Both the position numbers and the translations under genes were made by a program. A DNA stretch of 64,000 nucleotides from Silicimonas sp. (GTDB taxonomy: Bacteria > Pseudomonadota > Alphaproteobacteria > Rhodobacterales > Rhodobacteraceae), in contig JAJDVJ010000026.1 of NCBI GenBank assembly GCA_022826205.1, positions 1-64,000 on the forward strand. The letters run 5' to 3'. Within the stretch, counting starts at the first letter, position 1. Each line of letters begins with the position of its first letter. The notes below the pieces were generated by a model. The model worked only from the letters and a program-made list of their open reading frames with translations, was not told the origin of the DNA and did no database searches. Of the stretch, positions 45,338-53,785 are shown piece by piece.

Positions 45338-45886
45338 CAATTTCTCCCTGTTGTCATGTCAGACTGCGAGGGCAGGTAAGTCAATCGGACTGACAAATCA
45401 AGCGGGATTATCCGCCACGCAGCAATTCCGTTCTTGCGGATGCCCTCTGCATGGCAACCGTTCCTTGGGCGGGGCGGTTACGCCGTGCTGGAAGTGAGGC
45501 ACCATCTCGTTGACGTCGTGATTGGGAGACTGGACCAATCCTACCGCTCCGATACTTGTCAGTATCCCAGGACGCGCGTGACTGTTTTTCACGCCGGGAC
45601 CGGGATGCGCGGTGCGTCCGACAAGAATCCGACCATGGTCCTGTAGGTTCTCCAATTCGGATCGCTGAACCTCGACGAAGGCGGAGGCTCGTCATGGCTC
45701 AATCACTTCCCCGGCCATCTCATCAATTTCGACCGCCGTGGTTACATGCCGCCGCCCTTGCCTGCAGGCGCGGCACAACATGCGTCATGATTTTCCCGTC
45801 CCACAGATTCGCTTCGCATCGCGCCAGGTTCGGAACGGGACTTCTTGTTTCCGGATTCGGCATAGGCCAAATGCCAGCGCGGGCCG
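45338..45886. other. Intergenic region upstream of the sugar ABC operon
   Basis: About 550 bp with no gene that can be supported. It should carry the promoter and operator of the transporter operon and the 3' end region of the upstream dehydrogenase gene. No clear operator palindrome or LacI/GntR regulator gene is seen. Confidence 0.45.
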
Positions 45887-48307
45887 TCATGCCCGCATCC
45901 GCTGCCCCTCAGGATCGAACAGTGGCTGCACAAGACGCCTTGCCCTGCGCAGTTCTCCCAGAATCTCGATTTCGACTTCCAAATCGCCTGTCGCCAGTTC
46001 AGCGGGAACAAGCCCAAAGGCAATCGAACTGTCCTGCCAATGCGAATACCCGCCAGACGTGCAGAAACCGACCACGCTGCCCTGATGCCAGATCGGCTCC
46101 CATGCAACGACATCCGCGTCGTCCGCATCGACCTCGAAGGCGCAAAGGCGGCGCGCGGGACCGGCATCGCGTTCTCGCTCGGCGGCCGCACGCCCGATGA
46201 AATCGACGTTCTTGCCGAACGCAATGAACCTGTCGAGCCCGGTTTCGGCGGCAGTGTAGTCCTGCGAATACTCCCGCTGCCAGGATCCAAAAAAGCGATC
46301 AAGACGGAGCGACATCATCGCGCGCATCCCGAAAGGGCGGAGCCCGAATTCGCGACCGGCCTCGCTTAGCACCTGCCACAGATGCCGCTGCGAGGTCAGG
46401 TCGCAAAAAATTTCGTATCCAAGGTCCCCGGTATAGCTCACGCGCTGCACGATGCAGTCTGCCATTCCCAAGGCAAGTCTCCGCACACCGAGGAACGGAA
46501 ATGCCTCGTTCGACACGTCGGACCGGCAAGCGACTGCCAGCAAATCTCGCGCCTCCGGACCAGCAATCTGGAAGCCCGTTTGCGCATCGGAGATGTTCCG
46601 AACGGTTACCTCATCCGTTTCCGAAACGTGCTTCTCGAACCAGCGAAGATGGAAATCCTGGCTACCGTAGCTGGCCGTGAGCTGATACTCGTCCTCCGCA
46701 TGGCAGGACACCGTGAAGTCTCCCACAAGGCGCCCGGACGGTGCCAGCATCGGCGTCAGGCTGAGACGGCCTGGTCGGGGAATGCGACCGGCCATGATCC
46801 GGTCAAGCCAGGCCCGCGCTCCCGGTCCCTGCACCAGAAACTTGCTGAAATTGTGCACCTCATTGATCCCGACCCTCTCCCGTACGTGACGGACTTCCTG
46901 CCTGACCGCATCCCATGCATTGGAGCGCCGGAAACTTGGAGCCTCCAGCCGTGGCTCCCCAGGCAATGTGAAATAGTTCACCACCTCAAGGCCGTAGACC
47001 TCGCCAAACACCGCGTTCATCCCGTCCCAGATGTCGTACATCGGCGTCGTGCGGAACGGTCGCGCAGCTGGCAGTTCCTCGTTCGGGTAGCTGACGGAAA
47101 ATCGCCGACGGTAGTTCTCTATCACCTTTGGAACGGTGTAGCCTGGCGTGGTCCAGCGCCCGTAGCGCGCCACGTCCATGGCCCAAGGGTCGCGCTCCGG
47201 CGCGCCCTCGATCATCCATTGCGCCAGCGCGAGGCCGACGCCCCCGCCTTGGCTGAATCCGGCCATCACTGCGCACGCGGACCAGTAGTTCCTCAACCCT
47301 GGCACGGGTCCGACCAACGGATTGCCGTCAGGCGCGAAGGTGAAGGGACCGTGTATCACGCGCTTGACTCCGGCACGCTCAAGTATCGGGAACCGGCGAT
47401 AGGCAAAGTCCACCGACTCCTCGATCTTGTCGAACTGGTCGTTCAGCAATTCATGTCCGAAGTCCCAGGGCGTGCCATCCACGGCCCACGGTTCGCAGGG
47501 TTGCTCGTAGAAGCCGATCACGAACCCCTTGCCTTCCTGCCTCAGATAGCTTTCGCCTCCCGGATCGATGACATGCGGGATCTCCTCGTCCCTTGCCGCG
47601 ATTTCCGAAACGTCCTCCGTCACGAGATACTGGTGAGCCATCGGCAGAAGCGGCAGATAGATGCCCGCCATTGACGCGACCTCTCGCGCCCACAGGCCTC
47701 CCGCATTGACCAAGTGCTCCGCAACGACGGTGCCACTTTCCGTTACGACGTCCCAGTGGCCGTCCGCGCGCATGTTGGTTTCGACCACGCGGTTTTGCGT
47801 GATGATCTCGGCACCGCCCATTCGCGCGGCCTTGGCATAGGCATGGGTGGTCCCGGACGGATCAAGATGGCCGTCGAGCGGGTCGTAGAGCGCACCCAAT
47901 ACGCCATCGACATTCACGAAATCCGCCATCTCGACAATCTCGGATGGAGCAAGAATCCGGGTCTCCAGTCCCATGTACCGATGCTTGGCGCGCTCGGCCT
48001 TGAGCATGTCCAGACGCTCGGGTGTGTCAGCCAGAGTCAACCCACCGCAGTGATGCAGGCCGCACGACATGCCGGTCTTTTGCTCGAGTTCGTCGTAGAG
48101 ACCGATCGTGTATCCCTGCAGCGCGGCCATGTTTGTGTCGCCGTTCAGCGTGTGGAACCCGCCCGCAGCGTGCCATGTCGACCCGCTGGTGAGGTCCGAA
48201 CGCTCGATCAGCATGACATCCTGCCAACCGAGCTTGGTCAGGTGATACAGGACGGAACAGCCGACAACCCCGCCTCCAATGACCACGACACGTGCCTGTG
48301 CCTTCAT
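45887..48307 (-). CDS. FAD-dependent dehydrogenase with GcvT domain (dimethylglycine/sarcosine dehydrogenase-like)
   Basis: An 806-residue two-part enzyme. Residues 4-385 form a DAO-type FAD oxidoreductase with dinucleotide motif VVVIGGGVVGCSVLYHL and SGSTWHAAGG, where the histidine is the covalent FAD site in dimethylglycine dehydrogenase. Residues about 420-800 are a GcvT-type tetrahydrofolate-binding domain (FSKFLVQGPGARAWLDRIMA and the C-terminal LVQPLFDPEGQRMRA). Such enzymes oxidatively remove an N-methyl group and pass it to tetrahydrofolate. The adjoining Rieske oxygenase suggests sequential demethylation of a quaternary amine. The true substrate is not fixed: dimethylglycine, sarcosine or a betaine relative are options. 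Confidence 0.92.
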   Translation of the reverse strand: MKAQARVVVIGGGVVGCSVLYHLTKLGWQDVMLIERSDLTSGSTWHAAGGFHTLNGDTNMAALQGYTIGLYDELEQKTGMSCGLHHCGGLTLADTPERLDMLKAERAKHRYMGLETRILAPSEIVEMADFVNVDGVLGALYDPLDGHLDPSGTTHAYAKAARMGGAEIITQNRVVETNMRADGHWDVVTESGTVVAEHLVNAGGLWAREVASMAGIYLPLLPMAHQYLVTEDVSEIAARDEEIPHVIDPGGESYLRQEGKGFVIGFYEQPCEPWAVDGTPWDFGHELLNDQFDKIEESVDFAYRRFPILERAGVKRVIHGPFTFAPDGNPLVGPVPGLRNYWSACAVMAGFSQGGGVGLALAQWMIEGAPERDPWAMDVARYGRWTTPGYTVPKVIENYRRRFSVSYPNEELPAARPFRTTPMYDIWDGMNAVFGEVYGLEVVNYFTLPGEPRLEAPSFRRSNAWDAVRQEVRHVRERVGINEVHNFSKFLVQGPGARAWLDRIMAGRIPRPGRLSLTPMLAPSGRLVGDFTVSCHAEDEYQLTASYGSQDFHLRWFEKHVSETDEVTVRNISDAQTGFQIAGPEARDLLAVACRSDVSNEAFPFLGVRRLALGMADCIVQRVSYTGDLGYEIFCDLTSQRHLWQVLSEAGREFGLRPFGMRAMMSLRLDRFFGSWQREYSQDYTAAETGLDRFIAFGKNVDFIGRAAAERERDAGPARRLCAFEVDADDADVVAWEPIWHQGSVVGFCTSGGYSHWQDSSIAFGLVPAELATGDLEVEIEILGELRRARRLVQPLFDPEGQRMRA

Positions 48308-48343
48308 GATCCTCTCCTGTTCAACCTGATTCCCTCCGGCCGC

Positions 48344-48580
48344 TCAATCGACCCTCCCCCAGCTTGCCAGCCGCGCCCGAATCGCTTCCGCCCGCTCGTC
48401 ACCCAGTTCAAGTGCGAAGATCCACGCATGCGTCAGAAAGAACGCGGCAGAGTCGATGTCGTCAGATGCCTCCGCCTTGTCTGCAGCCACAGCATAGAGC
48501 CCGACCAACGCGTCGCCGTCACCGGATTCGTGGGCGGCGAGTAACTCGCGTTCCAGGGCTGCCAGTTCGCTTGCAATCAC
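48344..48580 (-). CDS. 78-residue helical protein between Rieske oxygenase and FAD/GcvT genes
   Basis: A small acidic, all-helical protein: ELAALERELLAAHESGDGDA, then VGLYAVAADKAEASDDIDSA and AAFFLTHAWIFALELGDERA, three helices resembling one and a half TPR units. No signal peptide or membrane segment. It begins on the ATGA that ends the Rieske oxygenase gene and ends 36 bp before the dehydrogenase gene, so it is made with both. Function unknown; an assembly or docking factor for one of the two enzymes is conceivable. Confidence 0.78.
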   Translation of the reverse strand: MIASELAALERELLAAHESGDGDALVGLYAVAADKAEASDDIDSAAFFLTHAWIFALELGDERAEAIRARLASWGRVD

Positions 48581-49722
48581 TCGGCGGCTGCCAACGATTC
48601 CGACATGCGTTCGGCGACCCAGTGGTGGAACAGGTGCGTCGGCCTGTCCATCGCCGGGGAAAAGCGACCGCCGTCAAAACCCGGAGCGCGGCGCGCCGCC
48701 TGCATGCCCTCCACGACGCCGACGTCTTCGAGGAAGACCTCCTTCCACTGTTCGGTGTTCTTCAGTCGCAGGGAGTCGGACGTTTCTGGCGTAGCATAAT
48801 AAAGATGTATGTGCTCTCGGGTCATGCCAGGCCCTTTTGCCTCGAGGATGATCACGAAGAAGTGGTCGCGCTGAACGCCTAACAAGACGTTCGGCGCCAC
48901 CGTGATGTATTCGCCGGCCGTGTCCCATTTCCTTGAAAGCCCGGGAAAGTCGGGGAACACCGTCCCGTCATCGTCACGTATCTGCCGGTAAACCTCGGTG
49001 CCCTGGCCAAAGAACCGCCCGGGCGCTTCGATATGGTAATGATCCTCGAGCCGGGAATAGCTGTTCAGGCCCGGATGCACCCAAGGCAGATGATAGCTTT
49101 CGCAAAAGTTCTCGACTGCAAGCTTCCAGTTCGTGCGGCAATCCAGCTGAAAGCGGCTGTCCGGTCCACCATGATGAATCGGGACATCGAATTCCGCCCA
49201 GCGGCCGATGAGATCGGCGTGCAGGTCGCTGAATTCGGGAGCGTCTCCAGAGAAGTTCACGAACACGACATCCATCCACACATGCGTCCGCACCTCGAGA
49301 AGTCCGAGGTCCTCACGCCTGATCCCCTCGTGGGAGTTCCTGCCCGGTCCGCCGACATGCGGCGTCGCGACCAGCCTGCCCTCGTGGCTGTAGCACCAGG
49401 AATGATAGGGGCAACGGATTGCGCCCTCGATCGTGCGCGGCTCCGTCACGAGGGTCATGCCGCGATGGCGGCAAACGTTTTGGAACACGCGGACCTGACC
49501 GTCCCTGCCCCTGATGACGAAGAGTGGAACGCCCAGGAAGTCGATTGGCCGAGCGTCGCCCGGGCCAGGCACTTCGGCGGCAACGCAAATGCCCGCCCAG
49601 GTCGAAAACCATAGCCGCTCGCGTTCGCGCCCATAGATCTCTTCGGACGTGTAATGTGCGTTCGGCAATCCTTTGGCCGTTTCCACGGGCCGCATCACGA
49701 ATGCCAAGTCATCTTGTGTCAT
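48577..49722 (-). CDS. Rieske oxygenase alpha subunit (aromatic-ring-hydroxylating/N-demethylase type)
   Basis: A 381-residue Rieske non-haem iron oxygenase. The Rieske [2Fe-2S] ligands are in CRHRGM (CxH) and CPYHSWCY (CxxH), near residues 83 and 103. The catalytic domain follows with NWKLAVENFCESYHLPWVHPGL, which supplies the bridging acid and the two histidines binding iron. The overall look is closest to the glycine betaine/stachydrine/carnitine oxygenases that remove N-methyl groups. ATG 49722 lies after TTGGAGTGG at correct spacing. No reductase gene (GbcB-like) accompanies it, so electrons must come from elsewhere. Confidence 0.92.
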   Translation of the reverse strand: MTQDDLAFVMRPVETAKGLPNAHYTSEEIYGRERERLWFSTWAGICVAAEVPGPGDARPIDFLGVPLFVIRGRDGQVRVFQNVCRHRGMTLVTEPRTIEGAIRCPYHSWCYSHEGRLVATPHVGGPGRNSHEGIRREDLGLLEVRTHVWMDVVFVNFSGDAPEFSDLHADLIGRWAEFDVPIHHGGPDSRFQLDCRTNWKLAVENFCESYHLPWVHPGLNSYSRLEDHYHIEAPGRFFGQGTEVYRQIRDDDGTVFPDFPGLSRKWDTAGEYITVAPNVLLGVQRDHFFVIILEAKGPGMTREHIHLYYATPETSDSLRLKNTEQWKEVFLEDVGVVEGMQAARRAPGFDGGRFSPAMDRPTHLFHHWVAERMSESLAAAE

Positions 49723-49789
49723 GTCAGCCACTCCAATGGACGTTACGCAAGTCGCTCCAGAGGAACCGGGCAACGATGGACAGCGGCCG

Positions 49790-50932
49790 TTATCCGGTCG
49801 CGCCTCTTCGCGACACGTCCTGTTCTGTCAGCGTCACAGCGCGCGGGTGCACAACCTTGCCTTTCGCGGCGGCCTCCTGCGCAGCGAGGCCCATCTCGAC
49901 TGCGCAGGCGCCATCAAGAAGCCCGACCTCCGGATCGCCGTGATTCCTCAACATGTCGAGGAAACGCACATGCTGGTAATATGTCGCGCCATTGTGATCG
50001 CCGATGGCCTGCAGGTCCGGATCGATCGGAATGTCGACGGACCGCGGGCCCTTTGGCTCGCGGGGCGAGACCACTACCTGCGGCCATGGCGGCGACCCCA
50101 GATGCTCGGGCCAGAACCGGAGCGGACCTGGCACCCGTGCCTCGATCTTGCCATTCGGCCCGACCGCCGTAAGTTCTTCCTGGAAGTCTGAACCTTCCGC
50201 ATACATGCAGAGCTCAAGCATTGCGCGGCAGCCGTTGTCAAATTCGACGATGACATAGGCGCCATCCCAGATGTCTGGCGTTTCGCCGCCGTAGTCCTCG
50301 TTCAGGTGATTGACGTCCTGTCCGGCCGAGGCCATGACGCGTTCCGGTTCCCCTCCAAGAATGTGCCGCATCAGGTCGAAGAAATGGCAGCACTTCTCGA
50401 CAAGCGTTCCGCCCGTGTTGCGGTTGAACCTGTTCCAGTCACCAACCTTGTGCAGGAACGGAAACCGGTGCTCGCGAATGGTCAGCATCGTTGGACCGCC
50501 GGTGGCCTCTGCAACCTCTTCGATGAACGACTTGATAGGCGGCATGTAGCGGTATTCCATGCCGACCCAGACCGGTGCGGGATACTCGGCAGCACGTCCC
50601 AGAATCCGCTTCGCGTCAGTTGCGCGGGTATAGAGTGGCTTTTCGATCAACAGCGGCAGCGGACGCGTGCGCGCGATCGCTTCGAACTGGGCAGCATGGA
50701 GATGGTTGGGTGAGGCGATCACCAGGCAGTCAATTTCCGGGTCGGCAAGAAAGTCGGCCAGGGACCCATGCATTCGCGCCGCAGGAATGGCCGCCCGCGC
50801 CGCATCAGCCATTTGTACGTCCGGCTCGAAGACTGCGGAAACCCGGGCACCCGGCAACAGCGCGATGTTGCGGGCATGCTCCTGCCCCATCATTCCGCAA
50901 CCGACAATTCCGTATTTGATCACTTCCGACAT
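49790..50932 (-). CDS. Gfo/Idh/MocA-family oxidoreductase
   Basis: A 380-residue NAD(P)-dependent dehydrogenase. The Rossmann motif YGIVGCGMMGQEHARNI starts at residue 7, the catalytic EKPLYTRATDAKRIL near 100, and the C-terminal domain shows VEKCCHFFDLMRHILGGEPERV. ATG 50932 follows GAGGTGAGG; upstream sequence is not family-like. It is a distant paralogue of the dehydrogenase at 39144. It lies 67 bp upstream of the Rieske gene and probably shares its transcript. Substrate unknown. Confidence 0.92.
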   Translation of the reverse strand: MSEVIKYGIVGCGMMGQEHARNIALLPGARVSAVFEPDVQMADAARAAIPAARMHGSLADFLADPEIDCLVIASPNHLHAAQFEAIARTRPLPLLIEKPLYTRATDAKRILGRAAEYPAPVWVGMEYRYMPPIKSFIEEVAEATGGPTMLTIREHRFPFLHKVGDWNRFNRNTGGTLVEKCCHFFDLMRHILGGEPERVMASAGQDVNHLNEDYGGETPDIWDGAYVIVEFDNGCRAMLELCMYAEGSDFQEELTAVGPNGKIEARVPGPLRFWPEHLGSPPWPQVVVSPREPKGPRSVDIPIDPDLQAIGDHNGATYYQHVRFLDMLRNHGDPEVGLLDGACAVEMGLAAQEAAAKGKVVHPRAVTLTEQDVSRRGATG

Positions 50933-51001
50933 TCCGGACCTCACCTCATCCGCGGCATCTGCAGCCACGCGTGGAATCGAACCAAGTCTTCGAGATATCA
51001 A

Positions 51002-51247
51002 CGATTTCCAATTCCAGCGTCAAGCATTGACGCGGTCCGTGGCCGGAACAGAAGCAGCCCAAAAAATCCATTCGGACATGTGGCAAGTGTCCACGCGTTC
51101 CTCGACTCTTGGACCCCTCCGTTCCAACGGCCTCAATTGAAGGTTGCGAGAATCATCACATGGAGCCCGTGAGCGCATGGCGCTATTTCAGACGCCACAA
51201 ACCGAAGTATCCGCCAGCGTGACCTGCTCATGGTCCTCGTCGGGCCG
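51002..51247. other. Spacer between TolB-like and Gfo/Idh genes
   Basis: About 250 bp (plus the 70 bp to the dehydrogenase start) with no gene or repeat. The neighbouring genes on both sides are read on the minus strand, so it may hold a promoter for the dehydrogenase-Rieske unit. Confidence 0.35.
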
Positions 51248-52090
51248 TCAGTTCTCCGGCCGCCCGTTTTCGCGCTCAAAGCGCATGAACGCAAATCTTT
51301 GGCTGTCGGGCGACCAGCAGGGCACGTTGATCGTTCCCTGGCCGCCAAAGAGCTCTACAAGCGATCGGACCTGCCCGGAGGCGCACTCCAACAGCCGCAA
51401 TTCAACGTCGCGACCCGGTGGATGCCCTGTAGTGCCTGGCGCGTAGGCAAGATAGAGCACATGACGACCGTCAGGCGAGGGGTGCGGGAACCAGTTCACG
51501 CTCGCATCGTACGTCATCTGATGCGGGTCACGCCCATCGGGTCTCACACGCCAGAGCTGCATGTTTCCGCCACGATCCGAATTGAACCAGATCCACTCGC
51601 CGTCCGGCGAGTAGTCAGGTCCGTCATAGTGGTGCGGCCCGCCGATCACTATGTCCTCACCGCTTCCGTCCGTGGAGCAAGTGGCGATGCAAAACTCGCC
51701 ATTTCGGACGGCCGTGTAGGCGATCCGGGCACCGTCGGGGGACCAGCCATGCCACCAGGAAGGCGTCGCCTCTGTGACCAGCCGTGGGCGTCCGCCTTCG
51801 ACGGGAAGGGCATAGATGCACGACTGGCCGCCGTCTGTGTTATCCGAAACCGCCAGGAGGGAGGCGTCGGGCGCAACGCCATGATCGTTGTTGATCCACG
51901 AAAGCCCGCCGGTATCTATTGCGTTCAGCGCGGGCGTGTCGAGTGGCACCCGATACAGCCGCCCGTTGCCGTTCACGATGAGCGATCCGCCGTCGGGAAC
52001 CCAGTTCGGCGCCTCTATCAGGATTGCGACGCTCATCACCGTTTCGACACAATCAGCGCCTAGGTCATAGACTTCGAGATTGCTGGGCAT
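51248..52090 (-). CDS. TolB-like beta-propeller (PD40 repeat) protein
   Basis: A 280-residue protein made of WD40-like PD40 blades: WVPDGGSLIVNGNGRLYRV, GWSPDGARIAYTAVRNGEF, DYSPDGEWIWFNSDRGGNMQ, HPSPDGRHVLYLAYAPGT and CWSPDSQRFAFMRFE. No signal peptide is seen, so it is likely cytoplasmic, unlike TolB itself. Some family members act on polysaccharide or oligo-sugar substrates (oligogalacturonate-lyase-like folds), which fits the sugar-catabolic surroundings, but a function cannot be assigned. It is first in the minus-strand run ending with the FAD/GcvT gene. Confidence 0.85.
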   Translation of the reverse strand: MPSNLEVYDLGADCVETVMSVAILIEAPNWVPDGGSLIVNGNGRLYRVPLDTPALNAIDTGGLSWINNDHGVAPDASLLAVSDNTDGGQSCIYALPVEGGRPRLVTEATPSWWHGWSPDGARIAYTAVRNGEFCIATCSTDGSGEDIVIGGPHHYDGPDYSPDGEWIWFNSDRGGNMQLWRVRPDGRDPHQMTYDASVNWFPHPSPDGRHVLYLAYAPGTTGHPPGRDVELRLLECASGQVRSLVELFGGQGTINVPCWSPDSQRFAFMRFERENGRPEN

Positions 52091-52106
52091 CGCTTCGTCC
52101 TTTCAC

Positions 52107-52367
52107 ATGGTCGGCAAGATCCCGTCATCTCCGAATCTTGGCAGGTACAGCAACCCCGAACTCGAGGCTTTCGACCTAAGTCAGGGAGCCTACAAGCGGA
52201 TGGGAATCCGGTCATTCATCTTCTCGGGCAATCCGCATATCTACGAGTGCAAGGCGTTCGGCGCCAAGACCATGCCGGAATTGAAGACATGCTCTCTTCC
52301 ACATGCCTATGGCCGCGTTCCTGACGCTGTCCCGGAAACGCCTCTTGGTACAGGAGAAAGAAGATGA
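52107..52367 (+). pseudogene. C-terminal remnant of an LLM-class flavin-dependent monooxygenase
   Basis: An open frame encoding about 86 residues that starts abruptly and contains DLSQGAYKRMGIRSFIFSGN followed by PHIYE and ends PETPLGTGERR. The GIRSFIFSGNPH segment matches the C-terminal part of alkanesulfonate monooxygenase-type luciferase-fold enzymes (LGIxxFIFSGYPHxEE). The first 250 or so residues with the flavin site are missing. The 3' end still overlaps the aldo/keto reductase start (ATGATG), so the two once formed an operon. The remnant may still be translated and aid expression of the next gene. Confidence 0.7.
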
Positions 52368-53257
52368 TGGAGCGAGTCACGATTGGCGATGATGTAGAGT
52401 TCAGCCGCATTGCTTACGGGATGTGGCGCGTCGGTGACGACGAGGACACCTCGCCGTCGCGTATCCGCGCGAAGATCGAGGCCTGTCTCGAACAGGGCAT
52501 CACGACCATCGACCAAGCAGATATCTATGGCGGCTACACGGCTGAAGGCCTGTTGGGCGCCTGCCTCAAGGAATGCCCCGGGCTGCGCGACAAGCTGGAA
52601 ATCGTCACAAAGTGCGGCATCCTTGCTCCCGCCGGACGCCACGCATCTGCACGGATCAAGCACTATGTCACGACGGCCGAACACATCGTCGGATCCGTGG
52701 ACATGTCGCTGTCCGAGATGGCCACGGATCGCATTGACCTCCTGCTCGTTCACCGTCCAGATCCATTCATGGACCCCGAAGAGACCGGACGCGCCCTGGA
52801 CAATGCGGTTTCGTCGGGAAAGGTCCGAGCAGTCGGGGTTTCGAATTTCCGGCCGTGGGACTGGACGCTTCTGCAGTCGGCGATGTCGACGCCGCTATTG
52901 ACCAACCAGATCGAGATAAGCCTTGCCGAAACGACTTCGCTCAGAAATGGCGACATGGCCTTCCTACAGGAACGTCGGATATGCCCAATGGCTTGGTCGC
53001 CCTTGGGCGGCGGATCACTGTTTGCCAGCGGAGGCGACTTGCGAACGACGATCTCGAAGGTCGCATTGCGGCACGGGGTTGACGAGGCTGCCGTGGCTGT
53101 CGCATGGCTCCTGGCGCATCCGTCGGGCATCCTGCCTGTCATGGGCAGCAACCGGGTCGACAGGATCCGCATGTTTGGCGATGCGCTCAAAGTCGGCATG
53201 GACCGGGAGACCTGGTTTGAACTGTATGTCAGCGCGTTGGGTGCCGACGTGCCCTGA
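52364..53257 (+). CDS. Aldo/keto reductase
   Basis: A 297-residue NADPH-dependent TIM-barrel oxidoreductase. The catalytic tetrad is visible: Asp and Tyr in TTIDQADIYGGYTAE, Lys in IVTKCGI and His in LLLVHRPDP. The NADPH-binding C-terminus reads LPVMGSNRVDRIRM. Members of this subgroup reduce keto or aldehyde sugars. ATG 52364 overlaps the stop of the flavin-monooxygenase remnant. It diverges from the TolB-Rieske cluster and is the only plus-strand gene in the catabolic region. Confidence 0.94.
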   Translation: MMERVTIGDDVEFSRIAYGMWRVGDDEDTSPSRIRAKIEACLEQGITTIDQADIYGGYTAEGLLGACLKECPGLRDKLEIVTKCGILAPAGRHASARIKHYVTTAEHIVGSVDMSLSEMATDRIDLLLVHRPDPFMDPEETGRALDNAVSSGKVRAVGVSNFRPWDWTLLQSAMSTPLLTNQIEISLAETTSLRNGDMAFLQERRICPMAWSPLGGGSLFASGGDLRTTISKVALRHGVDEAAVAVAWLLAHPSGILPVMGSNRVDRIRMFGDALKVGMDRETWFELYVSALGADVP

Positions 53258-53304
53258 CTTCCCCCGCCAGGTCGCCGGAAGCGCAGCCTTGGCCCGTTGC
53301 ACAG

Positions 53305-53324
53305 GAACGGTTTGCAAGCCGTTC
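53305..53324 (+). terminator. Possible terminator after the aldo/keto reductase
   Basis: A GAACGG / CCGTTC stem, extendable through G-T pairing, lies 48 bp after the aldo/keto reductase stop. No T-tract follows, so the call is tentative. Confidence 0.3.
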
Positions 53325-53387
53325 GCTGCAAAGCGTTTCCGATCAGAGCTCATTGGGAACGGATGGGCGACCGGTTTTCCGAGCGTG

Positions 53388-53771
53388 CTACACTGCAACT
53401 GCCCCCCTTGCCAGCGGCAGTGGCGCATTGGCCGAGGTCTTGAACTCGACAGTCGTGAAGACGAGATCAGTGTCGCCGATGTTTTCCAGGCTGTGGGTCA
53501 TGCGTTCACCTTTCGCAAAGGTGAAGTGCCTTGTATCGCCCGTCTCGTACTCGACGTCGAAATGTGATCCGTCGGGTTGATGGCTCCGTGCGTGTCCCGG
53601 ACCGTGAATGGTCCAGAAATAGTCGAGCACATGGGTGTGAACCTTCAACCGCTCTCCTGGCCGGGCATGGATATGCCAAACCCGTACGCGATCGGTCTCA
53701 GACACCAATCGGCTGCCGACTTCACCGCTTTCTGCGCGGTCGATAAACTCTTGGGTCAGGTTATGGTCCAC
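53388..53771 (-). CDS. Cupin-domain protein
   Basis: A 127-residue single-domain cupin. Motif 1 reads PGERLKVHTHVLDYFWTI (metal-ligand histidines and the glutamate replaced by aspartate), and motif 2 reads GERMTHSLENIGDTDL. GTG 53771 follows GCGGAG at good spacing and is preferred to the upstream frame. It follows the RidA-like gene by 14 bp. Such small cupins include dioxygenases and sugar isomerases; this one is not assigned. Confidence 0.82.
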   Translation of the reverse strand: MDHNLTQEFIDRAESGEVGSRLVSETDRVRVWHIHARPGERLKVHTHVLDYFWTIHGPGHARSHQPDGSHFDVEYETGDTRHFTFAKGERMTHSLENIGDTDLVFTTVEFKTSANAPLPLARGAVAV

Positions 53772-53785
53772 TGTTCGATCTCCGC

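Noticed and set aside
46382-47674. A 430-codon open frame on the plus strand
   Set aside because: It lies wholly opposite the FAD/GcvT dehydrogenase gene, has a proline/arginine/histidine-rich, motif-free product and no ribosome site. It is a by-product of GC-rich codon usage.
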